The notes under the pieces are model-generated. The model made no database searches, was not told the origin of the DNA, and saw nothing but the letters and a program-made list of their open reading frames with translations. DNA of 64,000 nucleotides. It comes from Lycocorax pyrrhopterus obiensis (lineage: Eukaryota > Chordata > Aves > Passeriformes > Paradisaeidae). Each line of letters opens with the position of its first letter. Position 1 is the first letter of the stretch. Below, one piece after another: positions 1-12,803 of the stretch. The translations under genes were made by a program, and so were the position numbers. The stretch lies in assembly GCA_014706295.1 (NCBI GenBank), contig JACSVZ010000004.1, positions 9,768,465 to 9,832,464 of the forward strand. The letters run 5' to 3'.

Positions 1-2629
1 AATTTGTCTGCTATATTTCTTCCCTCCCACCCCACCACTGCTGCTCTAAGTATGATCTCTTAGTAGCTCAGTCTTGTTTTGTGTTTTGTTTGGATATTTA
101 TGCCCTCTTTCCCCAAATCTCTGGGGGTTCATTTTAAAATTCTGATATTGATTTTTTTCTCGGTTTAAAAAAAACCCAACTAAATACACACACACCAAAA
201 AAAAAGCAGGTGCCCACACATGGATCAGCCCTGAGTGGTACGGCAAGAGCAATGGCTGGAGAAGGTCTCTGCAAGGCTGAAAGGAGCATCCCATTTCCAC
301 AGATGGCTTTTTTTTTTTTATAAATGTGTTATGGTGCTGGGAGGATCTGGAAAGAGCGCAAATCCCTCCTCCCAGGTTGGACGTCTTGTTCTTAAAAATG
401 TGTTCTTTCAGCTCTTGGAGGGTATAGTTTTAGATTTATCCTTGCATCCTCCGGTCTTGGTGGTTCTGTTGGGTTTTTATTGACCTCCCTTCTCCTCCCT
501 TTTCCCTGCCCTCACTCCCCTGATGGCTGCAGGGGACGCGATCCAGGCGCTCGTCACCGCGCTGTGACTTCTGTACGGAGTTAAAACCGGCCGGGTCTTT
601 GGCCCTTCTCCGGTAGCCATGCTGCAGGGTGAGGCACGTGGCAGGGCAGGGGTTTTATCTGCTCCTCTGGTTCGATGTTTAATACACGAGGCAGAACCCC
701 AAGCACTCGATCAGGGTGCCAGGCTCAGGCGCAGCGGAGCACGCTGACAGCAGCGCAGCGGCTGCGCGACAACCAGAATCCATCTGATAGACGGAAGGGT
801 TTAAGACCTCTAGCTGTCACACTGCCACTGAGCTGAGCCCAGCCTGGGCCTAACTTAATCCCTAACCTGTGTAAACTCCTCCTCTGTGCTTTCCAGAGGC
901 TGGGACAACTGGAGAGGTCGCTCTCCACGAGCACAGGATGGCAGCTGTGTGCTAAAACTTGCTGGGCTGCCTCCCCAGTAAGCGATGAAGCGGTGAGGGA
1001 TTTAAAAGAAGAACCATTGCAATGTCTTTGTCAGCCTTCCTGAAACAAATCAGGAGAGGCTCGCTTAAGCTGACTCTTGGTGATTTGTGGCTTTTTTTTC
1101 AACAAAAGCCAAATGCCTTCACTTTGTAAATAAATATGACATGAAGAGAACTTCAAAGGAAAGATGAGTAGTTACTATCCAACTGTTGCTAATTCATCGG
1201 TGGATGGTGCATATACTGCAGTGTTTAATGTCACTGATACCTGATACAGACCATTCCCAAGCTGTTTGATAATTATTTATCAGCCATCTGCATGAGGAGG
1301 GGATTTGCACAATGACACCCCCAAAAGCAGGAAGGACAGAAAGGGGTTAAGCTGTAGGCAGGAAAGGGAAGGCAGAAACCAAGCAGCAAACAATTGGCAC
1401 CTGGGCTCCATTGAAGACTAAAAGTGGAAAAAAATGGCTTAATTGAAAAATCTGCCTATTGTGTGTGACTGCAGCCTCCAAGGGAAACAAACAAACCCAT
1501 TCAAAGGAAGGAAAATAAAAAAAAAAAAGGCAAAGAATTAAAAAATCCTGTGCTGTTGTGCAGACTTGGGCGGGGTGGGGGTGGTTAACTCTTCCCAGTC
1601 CAGGGCAGAAATATTTTTATAACCAAATTATCTCCCTTCTTAAAACATTTAGTTGGATTGAGTAATTTCTTAACTCCTCCTGGCATCTTCCATCACCAGC
1701 CGGAGCTGCTTGGGACTCCTAGGGCAGCATTGGATGTATTGAAAACCTTGATCATGGTGGGATGAGTGTGGGGATGCTTCTTAATTTCTTTTTGGTTTCA
1801 AAGGTACCATAAAAATACAGATCTCAGTTTTCCCTCTCACTTCAGTGGTGTTTGGGAGGTCTCCCTAAGTTTCCTAGAAGAGTGTTCAGTATATTTCTAC
1901 TTTCATTTTAGTAATAACTTTCTCTGGAGTTCACTGGCTGCAGTAGGTTTCCACTGCACAGTAAGTCAGTCGGGGATTTTAGCTTCTCAAACTCAGCTTT
2001 CTTTTTTTTCAACTCAGCAATGAGCTGCTGAGAACCCCTGAAAACAGTCTGGGGACTCTCTGTATTATTCCTGGACCTGCTCCCTAGTGAGGAGGGCTCA
2101 CAGCACCAAGCCTGGGGCTCTCTGGTGTGTGGCACACATCCCTGTGTTGGACTATCAGCTGGGAATGACCCCTTATTTACACGGGGTTTGCCAGAACTGC
2201 TGCTTTGATAAATATTGGGTAAGTATTGGCCCAGTCCCAGCTTCTTTGGACAAGCAGCTTTTGAGCGAATGTTCCTCATAGTGCTGGGTGGATGCACAGT
2301 GTAATTTCACTGAATTATCATACCCATTTGTGTTTTGCAGAGCACACAGGTGCTTCAACCCAGTTGTCTGCCACAAGAAATGCCTGATGGCACTGGCAAG
2401 TGTTACCTTGAGCACTGCAGGCTCTGGACTTCAGCAGGCAAAATGCTGTCTGCAGTGAGATATGGGCCCCAAGTCCTCCAGGAGGTCAGCTCTTCCCATA
2501 ACACTGCAGATGTCCCTTGTGCTCTTTGTTCTGCCTCTTAATTTTTTATTAATCTGGTTGCTGAATTGCTACTTGTGCACTTTTGTGAAGTTATGTTTGA
2601 CTATGACTGATTTGCAGGCTTTGTAAATC
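1..2629. other. Intergenic DNA, no gene recognised
   Basis: Unique-looking sequence with short A- and T-runs and a small CA-rich stretch near 185-196. Open frames are short and none resembles a known protein. I see no exon with convincing splice sites and no structured RNA. Confidence 0.6.
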
Positions 2630-2790
2630 ACAGAACTATAGAAGGGCATGGGCTGGAAGGGACCTTAAGGATCGTCTAATTCCATTCCTTTTGCCATGGG
2701 CAGGGACACCTTCCACTAAAGCAGGTTGCTCAGAGCCCCATCCAACCTGGCCTTGGACATTTCCAGGGGGTCTCTCCATGTTCAACCTCG
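2630..2790 (-). mobile_element. CR1 LINE fragment, 3' end
   Basis: The + strand reads as the reverse complement of an avian CR1 3' end: a degenerate octamer tail (acagaactatagaa), then the GGCTGGAAGGGACCTTAAGG block, the GCCATGGGCAGGGACACCTTCCACT block and the GGTTGCTCAGAGCCCCATCC block. It decays after the CCTTGGACATTTCCAGG block. It is 5'-truncated, as most avian CR1 copies are, so no coding capacity remains. The orientation follows from the octamer tail lying at the low-coordinate side. Confidence 0.88.
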
Positions 2791-5700
2791 CTGTTGAGAA
2801 AAGCCTAATGTGGGCAGTGTCAAAGGCTGAGGATGGAATTAATTCTAGGCTATTCACAGTTGAAGCCAGAAGACTTTCCCTTCCAAATGTGGCCAAATGG
2901 ACACAAGGATTTGGTTTGTGTGCTGTAAGGTACCTCCAGCAATGACTTCATTAGGCAGTAAATTCCCTTGTCATTTATTTTCTATAATTCTTTTGAGGGC
3001 ACGGTGTTTTTTAAAAACTATTTTAATACGCATTTTGGTAGCATGACTCATTGTTTCTGAGAGCTTTTGTGGTACAAAGTAGAAGAGATTCTTTCATTTT
3101 GCTCTTTCCTCTTCGATTTGTCCTCAGTGCTGCTAAAGCAGTTGTACTGGTTCTGAGGTTTCAGTGCAGGGAACAGCAGTGGTGGAGGGTTCCTGTTGCA
3201 CTGAACTTCTCTAGCTGTGGCTGGAGCTGCTGCAGCATCTTGGTGACATTCAGGTTTTTGTCTTAATTCCATTCTATTAAGCTTGCAAGCCGTGCTGTAG
3301 TTTCAGGGGAGCAGGGATCTCTGCGCAGATGCACCAAAGGGCCCAACCCATACCTGAGCCCCAAAAATATCCTCAGAATCCTGACCAGGGGAGTGGTGCT
3401 GCTGCTAAATCCTTTTGTTACCATGAGACCTCTCTTGGTCTGAGTGTTCCCCAGAAACTCAGAAGCTCTGGATCTCAGGTTTGCTTTATGTTTTGGGGTT
3501 TTTTTGAAACATTTTTCACAGTATTGTTACACCTTGGAGCTATCTTTGGTGCTCCAAAGCTGCAGCACCTTGTGCATATTTTCCCTCTCTTTGTGGTGCA
3601 ACAAACCCTTAATTGTGCTATAAAGAACAGCAAAGCTCAAACAGCAGAGTCTTCTCCTGCCCCAGATGTTCTGAAGCTTGGGGTGGAGGATGGAAGTTCC
3701 CCGGGAGGTTTCTGCTGGGGTCTGCCCTGCTCCGGGTGATGTCCTGATGGCTGGGCTGGGTTGCTGGCGCTTTCTGTCCTCTAAACAAGCTCCTAAAGGT
3801 GTCTTGCCTGTTCACCTGGAGATGTCCATACTGAGATGCAGGTGTGGGAGCAGGGAATGAGCACAAAGGAGGTCTGTAGAGACAAGAAATACTCTTCCAC
3901 AGAGAGGAGCTTGGCTAACTAGATGACTGCCCATTCAGAGAGCTAGTTTCTGGCAGTCCTACTCCAAAGGGACTTCTTCTCATCTGCCTTTAACAGAAGC
4001 ACATGCACCAGAAGCTTGACTGGCTGCATTACAGAGGTAAGTCCCCTGCAGGTGATCAGAGCGCCCTTTGCAGACCAGCCCCAGGCCCAGCTCTCACATT
4101 TCCGTCTTTCATATTGTTAACAAAAATAACAGCGCCAGCGTGTCAGGAGTTCAGCTGTCTGGCTAAAAGCAGCCTGCAGAGCCGTGGTGTATTCCTGCCT
4201 TTTCACTTGGAGACTTTCAGCAGCGTTGAATCATCAAAGTACAGCCGGCAGAGGCAGCAGAGCAAGGCTGTCATGGAGCTGGTGTCTCCAGAATTGGGGA
4301 TTTAATGCTTCTCTGTGTCACACACAGAGTGGGTTCAAAATCAGGTCTGTAACTACGTATCTCCATTGTGAAGTTGCTCCATGTTTGGGAAAGTGTGGAA
4401 GAAGCCTGGGTGTGGGAGTGCAGGAGGAGCAGGGGCTGCAGTGCCCGGGCACAACTGGGAAGGGGAGAGGGGTTTAGTTGTTGGCTGTAGCATCTACCCG
4501 CCCTATGCTTCACTCTGGCTGCACCTTCAGTCCTTTATCAGCCAAGGTTTTACCTTGATCTTGCAGCAAGGCACCCCGTCGGGAGGATGATGGTAATAGA
4601 AAAGGCTTTTAGCTAATTATATTTGAGCTTAAAGATTCCACGAGAAAAAGAACTTCATAAATTCACATCTGCTTCGGCGTCAGACACAGCTCAGCCCTGG
4701 TGCCGCATCACGGAGCAGCTCCAGCAGGGAACAGGCACCTCCTCAAGGAATAGAGCAGGAATGAGCTCAGTGTGGAGGAAGCGATGGCACTGCCAGCACA
4801 GCAGCTGATTAATATTTCAGAGGACACGAGTGAGCGGTGACTTTGTGGCAGATTATACCAGCCAGTGTCCCATGTGCTCCTGCAATGTTTGTGCATCTGC
4901 TTCCTTCGCTAATCCGCTGCTCCTCTCAAAACCAAAATAAATGGGAAAATGTATCAATCTGCTATCATATTTACTTGCAGTAAAAGTAAGGGGTTCTCTG
5001 TTAGGAGGCAAGGTTGGGCACAGCGTGCAGCCTGAGCGTATATTATTAACACCATCTATTTGGTTACAGCTCTAGAAAGCAACATGGAGAGAGTTAGGGT
5101 TGAGCTTATGGGTAAAGCACACCACAGGGATGCTCCAGCCCCAAGAAAACACACACTCAGGATGTTGAATTCAAACCTCAATTTAAGTTACATTTTAGAG
5201 AGAAGCCCAAAGTTGTTAAGATGTGGAAATGCAAAAATAAGCATCCAAGTCACCTTCATTCTTCCCTGAATTAATGTTTTAAGTGGAAATGTTAATATGG
5301 GATTTTTGTCTTTCATTATTTAGTCTCCAACTAAATTGACTTAGTCATGGTTGTTTGTCTAATTAGTGATGAAGGAAGAACTAGGGCTGTCAGCTTCAAC
5401 AAGGAAATTAAAATAAAAGTTGTTTCCACCCTCAAATATCTGAGAACAAGCTCTCTTTCCAGACCGTGGGGCCTGCTCGCTCTTATTCATTCCTCTCCCC
5501 AACGTTATATTACCCCTGATGCTCTCTTTCTCTTTTATGACACTTTCTGGCATGCTAGTACTTATTAAAGAAAAAAATGAAAAATTCATACACAGAGGAT
5601 TCTGAGACATAAAATTGTTATGGATAACAGTGCAATAGTTGTCTCTCCTTTTTTCTGCTTTTGGCATTTTTATAGTATGCCGAGGTTTAGGGAGCTGTTT

Positions 5701-6194
5701 TGTCTTTAGCGCATTCAGTAGACAGGCAGAAGACTTATGCTGCCTGCATTGCTTCCCAGAGCTTTTCAATTTGCTCTGCTGTCCTCTCGTTGGGAAATGA
5801 AGGTCTGTTTGCTCTGCAAGGCCACTGTCTGGACTGTGTCACAGCAAGGTGACCAGCCCAAACCCTCCCCAGGCACTCCGCTGGGGGGCCGGGCTGCGCT
5901 CTCTGCAGCAGAATCGGAGCTGAGGGCGAAAGATACTCATTAGGTGGGGCTTAGGAAGCAGACAAGTCTGCTGTTTCTCATCTGCTGGAGCGACACAATC
6001 AAGCTTCTAAAGCCTTTTGCTTCCCATATTCCCATATTTATATAGCTCAAGATGCTGTGTAAGTAGAAAAGCCCCCTGATAGTCAGACAGCTGACCCGAC
6101 AGGCTTTTCGCCCAGTCAGAGTCAAAACACAAGGTGGGTATTCAAAATTTGCTTGGCACAAGAAAGCAGCAGACTCTTTCCACCTTGTGGTTCA
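2791..6194. other. Intergenic DNA, no gene recognised
   Basis: Only short open frames are present. An isolated splice-donor-like GGTAAGT at 4036-4042 follows an open stretch from 4003, but I see no matching acceptor or recognisable protein. No repeat family was recognised here. Confidence 0.55.
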
Positions 6195-6345
6195 TCCCTA
6201 TCCCTGGAAGCGCTCAAGGCCAGGTGGGATTGGGATTTGAGCAACGTGGTCTAGTGGAAGGTTTCCCTGCCTACGGCAGCAGGATTGGAACCAGATGACC
6301 TTTCAGGTTCCTTCCAAAACAAACCAGTCCATGATTCTGCGCTCT
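6195..6345 (+). mobile_element. CR1 LINE fragment, 3' region
   Basis: The sequence follows the 3' untranslated region of avian CR1 in sense orientation: a CCCTGGAAGCGCTCAAGGCCAG block, then GAGCAACGTGGTCTAGTGGAA, then a block ending in GATGACCTTTCAGGTTCCTTCCAA and a degraded CATGATTCTG octamer tail. It is diverged and truncated, so an old copy. Confidence 0.85.
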
Positions 6346-6599
6346 CTGCACTGAAGCCTGTGGGCAGGAATGGAGCTCTCTTCCCTCAACCCCTAAGAGG
6401 TTCATAGCCTAAAGTGTTTCACCTGAAATCCCTGAAATGAGATTTCCAAGTGCTTGTGCAGTCCAAGTGCTGCTCCTGAATCTAAGTGAGCACCTACGTG
6501 TTGGCATCCTTGTGAAGGGAGGCCCCGGCTCCTCTCCCAGCTCAGCTGGCTGGAGCCTGGTGCTAATAACCACGGTTGTGAGTACGGGCCGTTCACTTA

Positions 6600-6660
6600 A
6601 GAGTTGGACTCACTGATCTGTGTGGGTCCCTTCCAACTCAGAATATTCTGTGATCCTGAG
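6600..6660 (+). mobile_element. CR1 LINE fragment, extreme 3' end
   Basis: A short piece resembling the CR1 terminus in sense orientation: GTTGGACTCACTGATC, then GTGGGTCCCTTCCAACTCAG and an ATATTCTGTGATCC tail. It lies about 255 bp after the previous sense-oriented fragment. The two could be separate insertions or parts of a rearranged locus; the different terminal sequence types favour separate CR1 subfamilies. Confidence 0.8.
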
Positions 6661-8640
6661 ATCTCCTCTTGCCTCTTTTTGAACGCAGCTCAAGCTAGGG
6701 CCATTTAAAGACACTTCCTTTATGCTGGAAGTGAGAATGAACAACCGATGCCTTCACCTGCTCTGTGCTACTCAGGGCTGTGAGTTGATAAGGTCTGAGG
6801 AAAGACTTAGACCTCGGTGCTAAAGGAAAATGGGCAGCCTTTGACTTTGACCTTTCATTGTTCTCCTCGAGGAGCTACAGCTGTGGGAATGAACAAGTTG
6901 GGCTAGAGCATTTGGACAGCTGCTGTTGACAGGGCTAATAAATGTGATTTTTAACTGCTTCCTGGGAAAAGCCAAAATGTGTTTCATACAGGATGTGATG
7001 CACAAAATGTGGTTTCCTTGAAAAACCCATGACCGTAATATGGAAGTTAAACTTCACAATGTGATTGTGAGACGGAAGAGTTTTATTCGTGGTTTAAGTG
7101 CAAAGATTCAATACAGAATTAAGCGAGGCACTATTAGAGTATCTCCTTGCATCTGGTTACTGAAAGAAAGATATCCAATAGCAAAAGCAGAAAGATGTCA
7201 TTTTTAAGGTACTCAATAAGTTCTGAGCAAGAATATAGTGTTTTAATTCTGAAATAAGGAGACTAGTGTCAGTTCACGCTCCTTAAGGTACAAGCTGCTG
7301 GAACTACATGTTTCATGAGACTCTCAGTTTTCCTTTTATTCTAGGTTTTTTTTTTAAGATTTGCAAGCTTCATGATTTGTAGGAAAAAAGCTGGAAGTGC
7401 AACCCAAATGTATTCTTGGAAGTCTGGAGCATGTCAGAACAAATAAAAGGCAACTCAATTGGTTATTTCCATTTAAGTCACAGCACTTTTGGAGCCTTGT
7501 TTCGGCACGATCAATTAGCTCCTCTGTGCTTTTTCACCTTCCGCTGAAGCAGTGGGAGCTTTACAAGTACTGTTTTATAATCCTCAAACAACCTACTAAT
7601 GCTTTCGTTTCCCATCAATTTGTTGCCAGGCACAAAGGGGTTTAATAACAAAATGATTGATGACTCTATTTAAGCAGCCCATTAGCCTAATGACGTATGA
7701 AAGTGTAGCAGAGTTGTTAGCTCGTGTACAAATGCGCTCCTCGAGGAGCGGCTGCGGGTGCCTGCTCCGGTGTCCGAATCGGTTTGCTGATCTCCCCGCA
7801 GATTCCTCCTTCCTGTCAATCTGCTGCTGATGGATACTCATCAGGCAGAGGGCAAGGGCTTGCTCCATGCCCATGGCCACTCCCAGTGTCTTGGGAGGGA
7901 CAAGGATGGTGGGTGGCAGTGGGATGTCCACATTAAAGGGGATAAACTGCACGTAGCCCACGCTGTCAGGGCAGCCTATGTTGCTCCTTCCTTCCACAAG
8001 AAGCTGCTCCGTCTCGGAGCTCATGAGGCTGCATCGTTGAAGTCTGCCTGAACACTGCCACATCTGAATTATATTGTGATTTATATTTTTTTTCCCAGAA
8101 CAGGTGAATCTTTATCTCACCCAATGGTTTTCTTCAAAACACCAGTAATTAAGAGCCAAAAGCACAAAATCACAAAAGTGGAAGCATTCAGGAATGTGGC
8201 CAGCAGGTGCCATGCATGCTGTGTATGACCCCAGTGTTTCCAGACCACCCAGCTCCTAGGGACTGGCTAAACCGGCTGGCTGCAGCTGCATTCTGCTTAA
8301 GCCCTGCAGAGCATCCACTTTACACCTAGGAATCAAGTCCTGGATTATTTTTACTCCCAGAGGCTCAAGCTGGAGAACTCATGAAGAGTGAGCAATACAT
8401 GAGCACAATGTTGAGCTCCAACACCAGCACTACAGCAATCACAGTGTTTGGTGGTTTGATGTCCTCTACTCAAGAGCATGACTTAGTGTTGTGGCTGAGT
8501 TGTGCTCGGCAGCACCATGGACATCTGGCTGTCATAACCATTGCCAGTCAGCAGCCATCAGCACGTGCCTTGACCCTCCACAAGGCTTTTCTACTGGTCC
8601 TTGACACATAGCTATCACCTTGGTGCCACCTTTCGCCCTT
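6661..8640. other. Intergenic DNA with a possible conserved noncoding block
   Basis: No gene recognised. The part from about 7,560 to 7,760 is rich in homeodomain-, PBX- and SOX-like words and has the look of a developmental enhancer: TTTAATAACAAAATGATTGA near 7,642-7,661 and a CRE-like TGACGTA at 7,691-7,697. It is followed by a perfect 16-bp palindrome at 7,735-7,750. Conservation cannot be judged from one sequence, so this is a suggestion only. Confidence 0.35.
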
Positions 8641-8712
8641 CCCAGAACAGGAGTTGGTTCGATGATCCTTGTGGGTCCCTCCCAGCTCAGGATATTCCTT
8701 GATTCCATGGTA
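8640..8712 (+). mobile_element. CR1 LINE fragment, extreme 3' end
   Basis: The sequence reads GTTGGTTCGATGATCCTTGT, then GGGTCCCTCCCAGCTCAGGA and an ATATTCCTTGATTCC tail. This is the sense-oriented CR1 terminus of the same type as the copy at 6,600-6,660. Only about 70 bp remain. Confidence 0.8.
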
Positions 8713-11700
8713 ACTCCCACAGCAGCAAGTTCTTTAACAAAGGACTCGGCCAACAGGACCATGCCATTGCTGTGGATACATAAGGGGTTGTTGTCTCAGG
8801 GATATCAGGATCTGCATTGCATGCTCAGGCTCATATCCAAAGCAGCTGGGATGGCAAAGCTGCTGCTGAGCCCTGTGTCTGCTGTCTTTAATGGGACATG
8901 TTTCATTAAAGACTCCCAGCTGTGGTGGAGTTAATCCTCCCCCGAACCAGAACTCACCTGACCTTCATCTGAAACCTCTGGTACTTTTCCATTTCACACA
9001 CTTAGAGGAAATCAGTTTTCTTGGCCAGTGTATTTATAAAGATTATGCAGGCCACATCACTATTTTAGAAGAGGTTTTCACTGCACATTTATTTTTCTTC
9101 ATTCCTTCTAATGAGTATTTGGCCAAGGAAAGCTCCAGCTCCCTTTCAAATGCTCCTTGTCCTTGGATGACCAGCTAGGAAATACTTCACCAGTTATCTC
9201 TGTCTTCACCCTAAATGCCTCACTGCAGCATGAAAGGGTCTCTCCTGGTACTGATCCCCATGTATCCTGACAAGTCCATCCAGCCTGGATACCTGATGAC
9301 AAATGAAGTATGACTGATATTCCCTTTATACCCAGCAGCCACTAACCCTGCTGGAGTTGTTCTGTCACACTGGAGATGATGGGAAGAATGGTCTGCAAGT
9401 CTTTTATACCTAAAACACAGCTATTTATAGCCTGAATACTGTGCAGGAATGATGGGAAGTGAATCATCAAAGATGTTTTGGTTACATGAATAAAATTCAG
9501 CTTCAAGTTTATCCTAATGATGAAAATACTCTTTCCTGCAGAAGCACATGTTGTCTCCTGCCACTCTGGCAACTGTACACAGTAGGGCTTTGCCCTTTTC
9601 AGATCTGGCTAGTTTAGGAGAAGAACCTTATCAGGGACCTGGTGGGAGACCTCTAAGCCAAATTTGGCATGAGGGAGTCACTCATTATGTCACGTATTTT
9701 TCTAGGAATTCATACCAAACCTGCAGATCTTGCTGTCCAGGAAGTCACTCCTCAGCTGGCTGGAGTTGTCATCCATGGGCAGAGGCAGCCTACGAAGGCA
9801 AGGCTCCAGCACTTCCCGCAGGTCTGCTTCTGCCCTGCTCCCAGCATCTTTTACCATCTTTCACCTCAGTTTCCCACCTGCAGTCTGGACCTGGTGACTG
9901 GGTCCTGTGCAGCAGTGTTAGCCGATGGTGTTCATTACTATTATTTATTGCACCCTTTGCAACAAATTAATAAGACCCTACTATGAGAAGAGACCAAAAA
10001 TAGGCTGCTTTAACATGCTCTAGGATGAATATTTGTGGAGAAATGTTGAAAAAGCAGAAGAGATGCACAAGATTATCAGAGGAGCTTCTCCTTCACCCAC
10101 CATCTATAAATAGCCTGGCACTGGGAGCTAAGGAGGGAGTTTTTAATTACATAGAATTGTTTATAAAATCGTCAAAAACATAAGTTTGGACCTACTGATG
10201 CTCTCTGGTATTTTCTGCCATTGTCCTGGATCTCAGCCATCTTTAAGCTTTAAAAATTTTAAGATACTTCTGACAGAAACATGGAAAGACAGGTAACTAA
10301 TTTTCTATATGTTCCAGGTGGGACACACTATATTATGCATATATAGTGGGGAAATAGCTTGAAATGCAAGCTTGGAAAACATCTGTGAGGAATTATGTCT
10401 GTCCTCGTTTCAGCTAGGGTAGAGTTAATTTCTTCTCAGGTACATCCACAATACAAATCAATGACATTTCTACATATGAGGAAACATTTCTATTGAATGT
10501 GAGTTCGGGGTTTTTTTCCCACATTTCTGTGGGACCATGCTCTTTACCATGCAGGCTGCCAAATGGTGATTAGCCCAGTTCCATGCTAAGAAAAGCTGTT
10601 CTGGTGGTAACATTCTTCTGCCTGCCTGCATGGAAAAGAAAAAATCCATTTTTTTTTAATTTGGAGAACTGAAAATCAATGTTAGCTTCTACTGTCTGGG
10701 GCTCAGCTATAGCAAAACGTGCACCAAAATCTCTGCAGGTGTAAAACAGTACAGCTGCTCTGGCTGGAGGGTGCTCCAGCCAGCTGAGCCAGATGAGGTT
10801 TATTTCTTATTTGGTCAAATTAAAGGATATTTGCATCTCACACCAAATCTGACAAAGAGGTTTGCAAACAGGAGTATTAAGGATGATAAAAGTAATGCGT
10901 ACAGCCACTTATTATTAAATAATAAATTAGGCTTGCGTTGCCAGCACGGCACCCCCAGGCTGAAGCTGACCCCAAGACCTGTCCTGTTCCCAGCGAGATA
11001 AAGTAGAGCTGATAACTGCGTGGTGTGAGCAGTGATCACCCTAAAAACTGAGAGGGGCCCCACTGTCTGCACCAGCAAAGAGCCTGCCCCATCTTCTCCA
11101 GTGGTTTCCAGTCCTGTAAAACCCTGAGAGCACAATGACTGTGGGGACCAGGCAGTCCAAGAGATGGGAGACTGTCCTGACCGAGGAGGGATGTCCCCTG
11201 CGGGTGTCAGTCCAGCCAAAGACCGTGGGGATCCTTATTCCCACAGTTTCTCATGCACCTGCAGAAAAACAGCTCAATTTCTTCCATTAAACCCAGATGA
11301 GCAAACTGGACTTTTCATCATATCCTTGAAACACCACATAAAAATTGCAATATATCTGTCTGCAGGTGATGAGTACAATTATATCCCCCCTGCTGGTTTT
11401 GTGTTTTTGTCTTTTATTTTTCCTAAAGGAAAAAGCATCTTTCACTGCAGAAAACCCTGTCCTTCATTTAGGGAAGCCAGCAGCTGTCAGGAGAGGAAAG
11501 CTGAAGATTGACAGAGGAAAGACACAGCAAAAGTGCTCCCAGAACATTGCACAAAAAAGATAATCTTAAGATGTTGACCTCTCACAGAAGTGTGTATAAT
11601 CAAAGAAAAAAACAGCAATATAATGTCCTGGTTACTCCCTAAATGGAAGAACTGTATATGCTGCAATGTATCCTATCTGAGAGCCTGCAGTTATATTTTT

Positions 11701-12534
11701 CTTGTGATTTTTCCTTCAGAACAAGAAATGTGGCATGTTTAGAGGTTGGTCCTCTTATTTCTGAATCTCCTGCTCTTCTTTTTTCCCACCTCCTTGGCCA
11801 TATTCTGGCCCGGTTTTATCAAATTGCTTTGGGTTGATAAATTGCAAGGGAATGGTGCAGTTGTATTAAAATTCTGACCATGAGAAAACGCACATGGTAT
11901 CATTTTAAACCAAACAACTTAAAATAATAATAATAATAATAGTAACAATAACTTGTTCCATCTCCTATCCTTGAGTGCTTATAGTCTTTGAATTTTTCCT
12001 CCTTTAGTATTCTGTCTATAATCCCGTTTTCTTCCAGACCCTGCTGCTCAGCTGTTACTGAAACATCGTCTGCAAAAACACCGAGCGGGGAAATGTTGAT
12101 TTGTTTTGATCTCAGGGGAAATAATGTAACTCGGCGACAAGCCCACCAGCAGCAACTCTTAATACACAGCAAGACAACTCGCAGAGAAATCACCTTGCTC
12201 TTGGGCTGCATACACATATTTAATTGCATTTAATTCTTGAGTGCTGGTGCAACTCAGTTCAGCTCCATAAATAATGGGGAGTTTTGGTTCACTGGCTGAA
12301 CCAGAGGAGACTGGAGGAAAAAAAAAGCCCCATAAACCACTCGGTTTCATTTTCAGGTTCGTTAATTCTCCTTGCTACGTGGCCTTTTAAAACTAATATT
12401 GTGGGGTTTATTACAAAATGAACAAAAAACGTGGTCACCCCTCTTCCCCCCAAGCAGGTGCTGGTGGCAGCGTCATCCACCACATAATGGTGGTGCTGCT
12501 TGAAAATCAGTCTGTCTCTCCTTCCAGGTATCAA
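8713..12534. other. Intergenic DNA, no gene recognised
   Basis: Short open frames only. A small (AAT)n run lies at 11,922-11,940. An 8-bp inverted repeat, CACTATAT and ATATAGTG around a 7-nt loop, sits at 10,326-10,348. The stretch at 10,397-10,440 may be the start of an old LTR and is listed separately. Confidence 0.55.
10397..10440 (+). mobile_element. Possible LTR end fragment
   Basis: The piece containing TTTCAGCTAGGGTAGAGTTA resembles, from memory, the first bases of a common avian endogenous-retrovirus LTR that opens with a TCCTGGTTTCAGCTGGGA-type sequence. The match seems to stop after about 40 bp, with no second LTR landmark. A chance resemblance cannot be excluded. Confidence 0.35.
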
Positions 12535-12803
12535 CTGATAGGACAAGAGCAAATGGCCTGAAGTTGTACGAGGGGAGGGTAAGATTGGATATTAGGAAAA
12601 ATTCCTTCACCAAAAGGGTTGCTAAGCATGGAACACGCTACCGGGGAGAGCGGTGGAGCCACCATCCCTGGAGGGATTTAAAAGACATGTAGATGTGGAG
12701 CTTGGGAACATGGTTTAGTGGTGCACTTGGCCATATTAGGTTAGTGGCTGGACTTTATGATCATAAAGGTCTTTTCCAACCTAAATGATCCATGATTCTA
12801 TGA
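12535..12803 (+). mobile_element. CR1 LINE fragment, 3' end
   Basis: About 270 bp of sense-oriented CR1 3' region. It includes GGACAAGAGCAAATGGCCTG, then the GGTAAGATTGGATATTAGGA block, the ATCCCTGGAGGGATTTAAAA block, AAAGGTCTTTTCCAACCTAA and an ATGATTCTATGAA octamer tail. It is the longest sense-oriented CR1 copy in the window and has a fairly intact tail. Confidence 0.92.

Noticed and set aside
4003..4305. Possible exon with a GGTAAGT donor-like site at 4,036
   Set aside because: There is no partner exon, no homology and no acceptor of quality, and single donor-like words are frequent.
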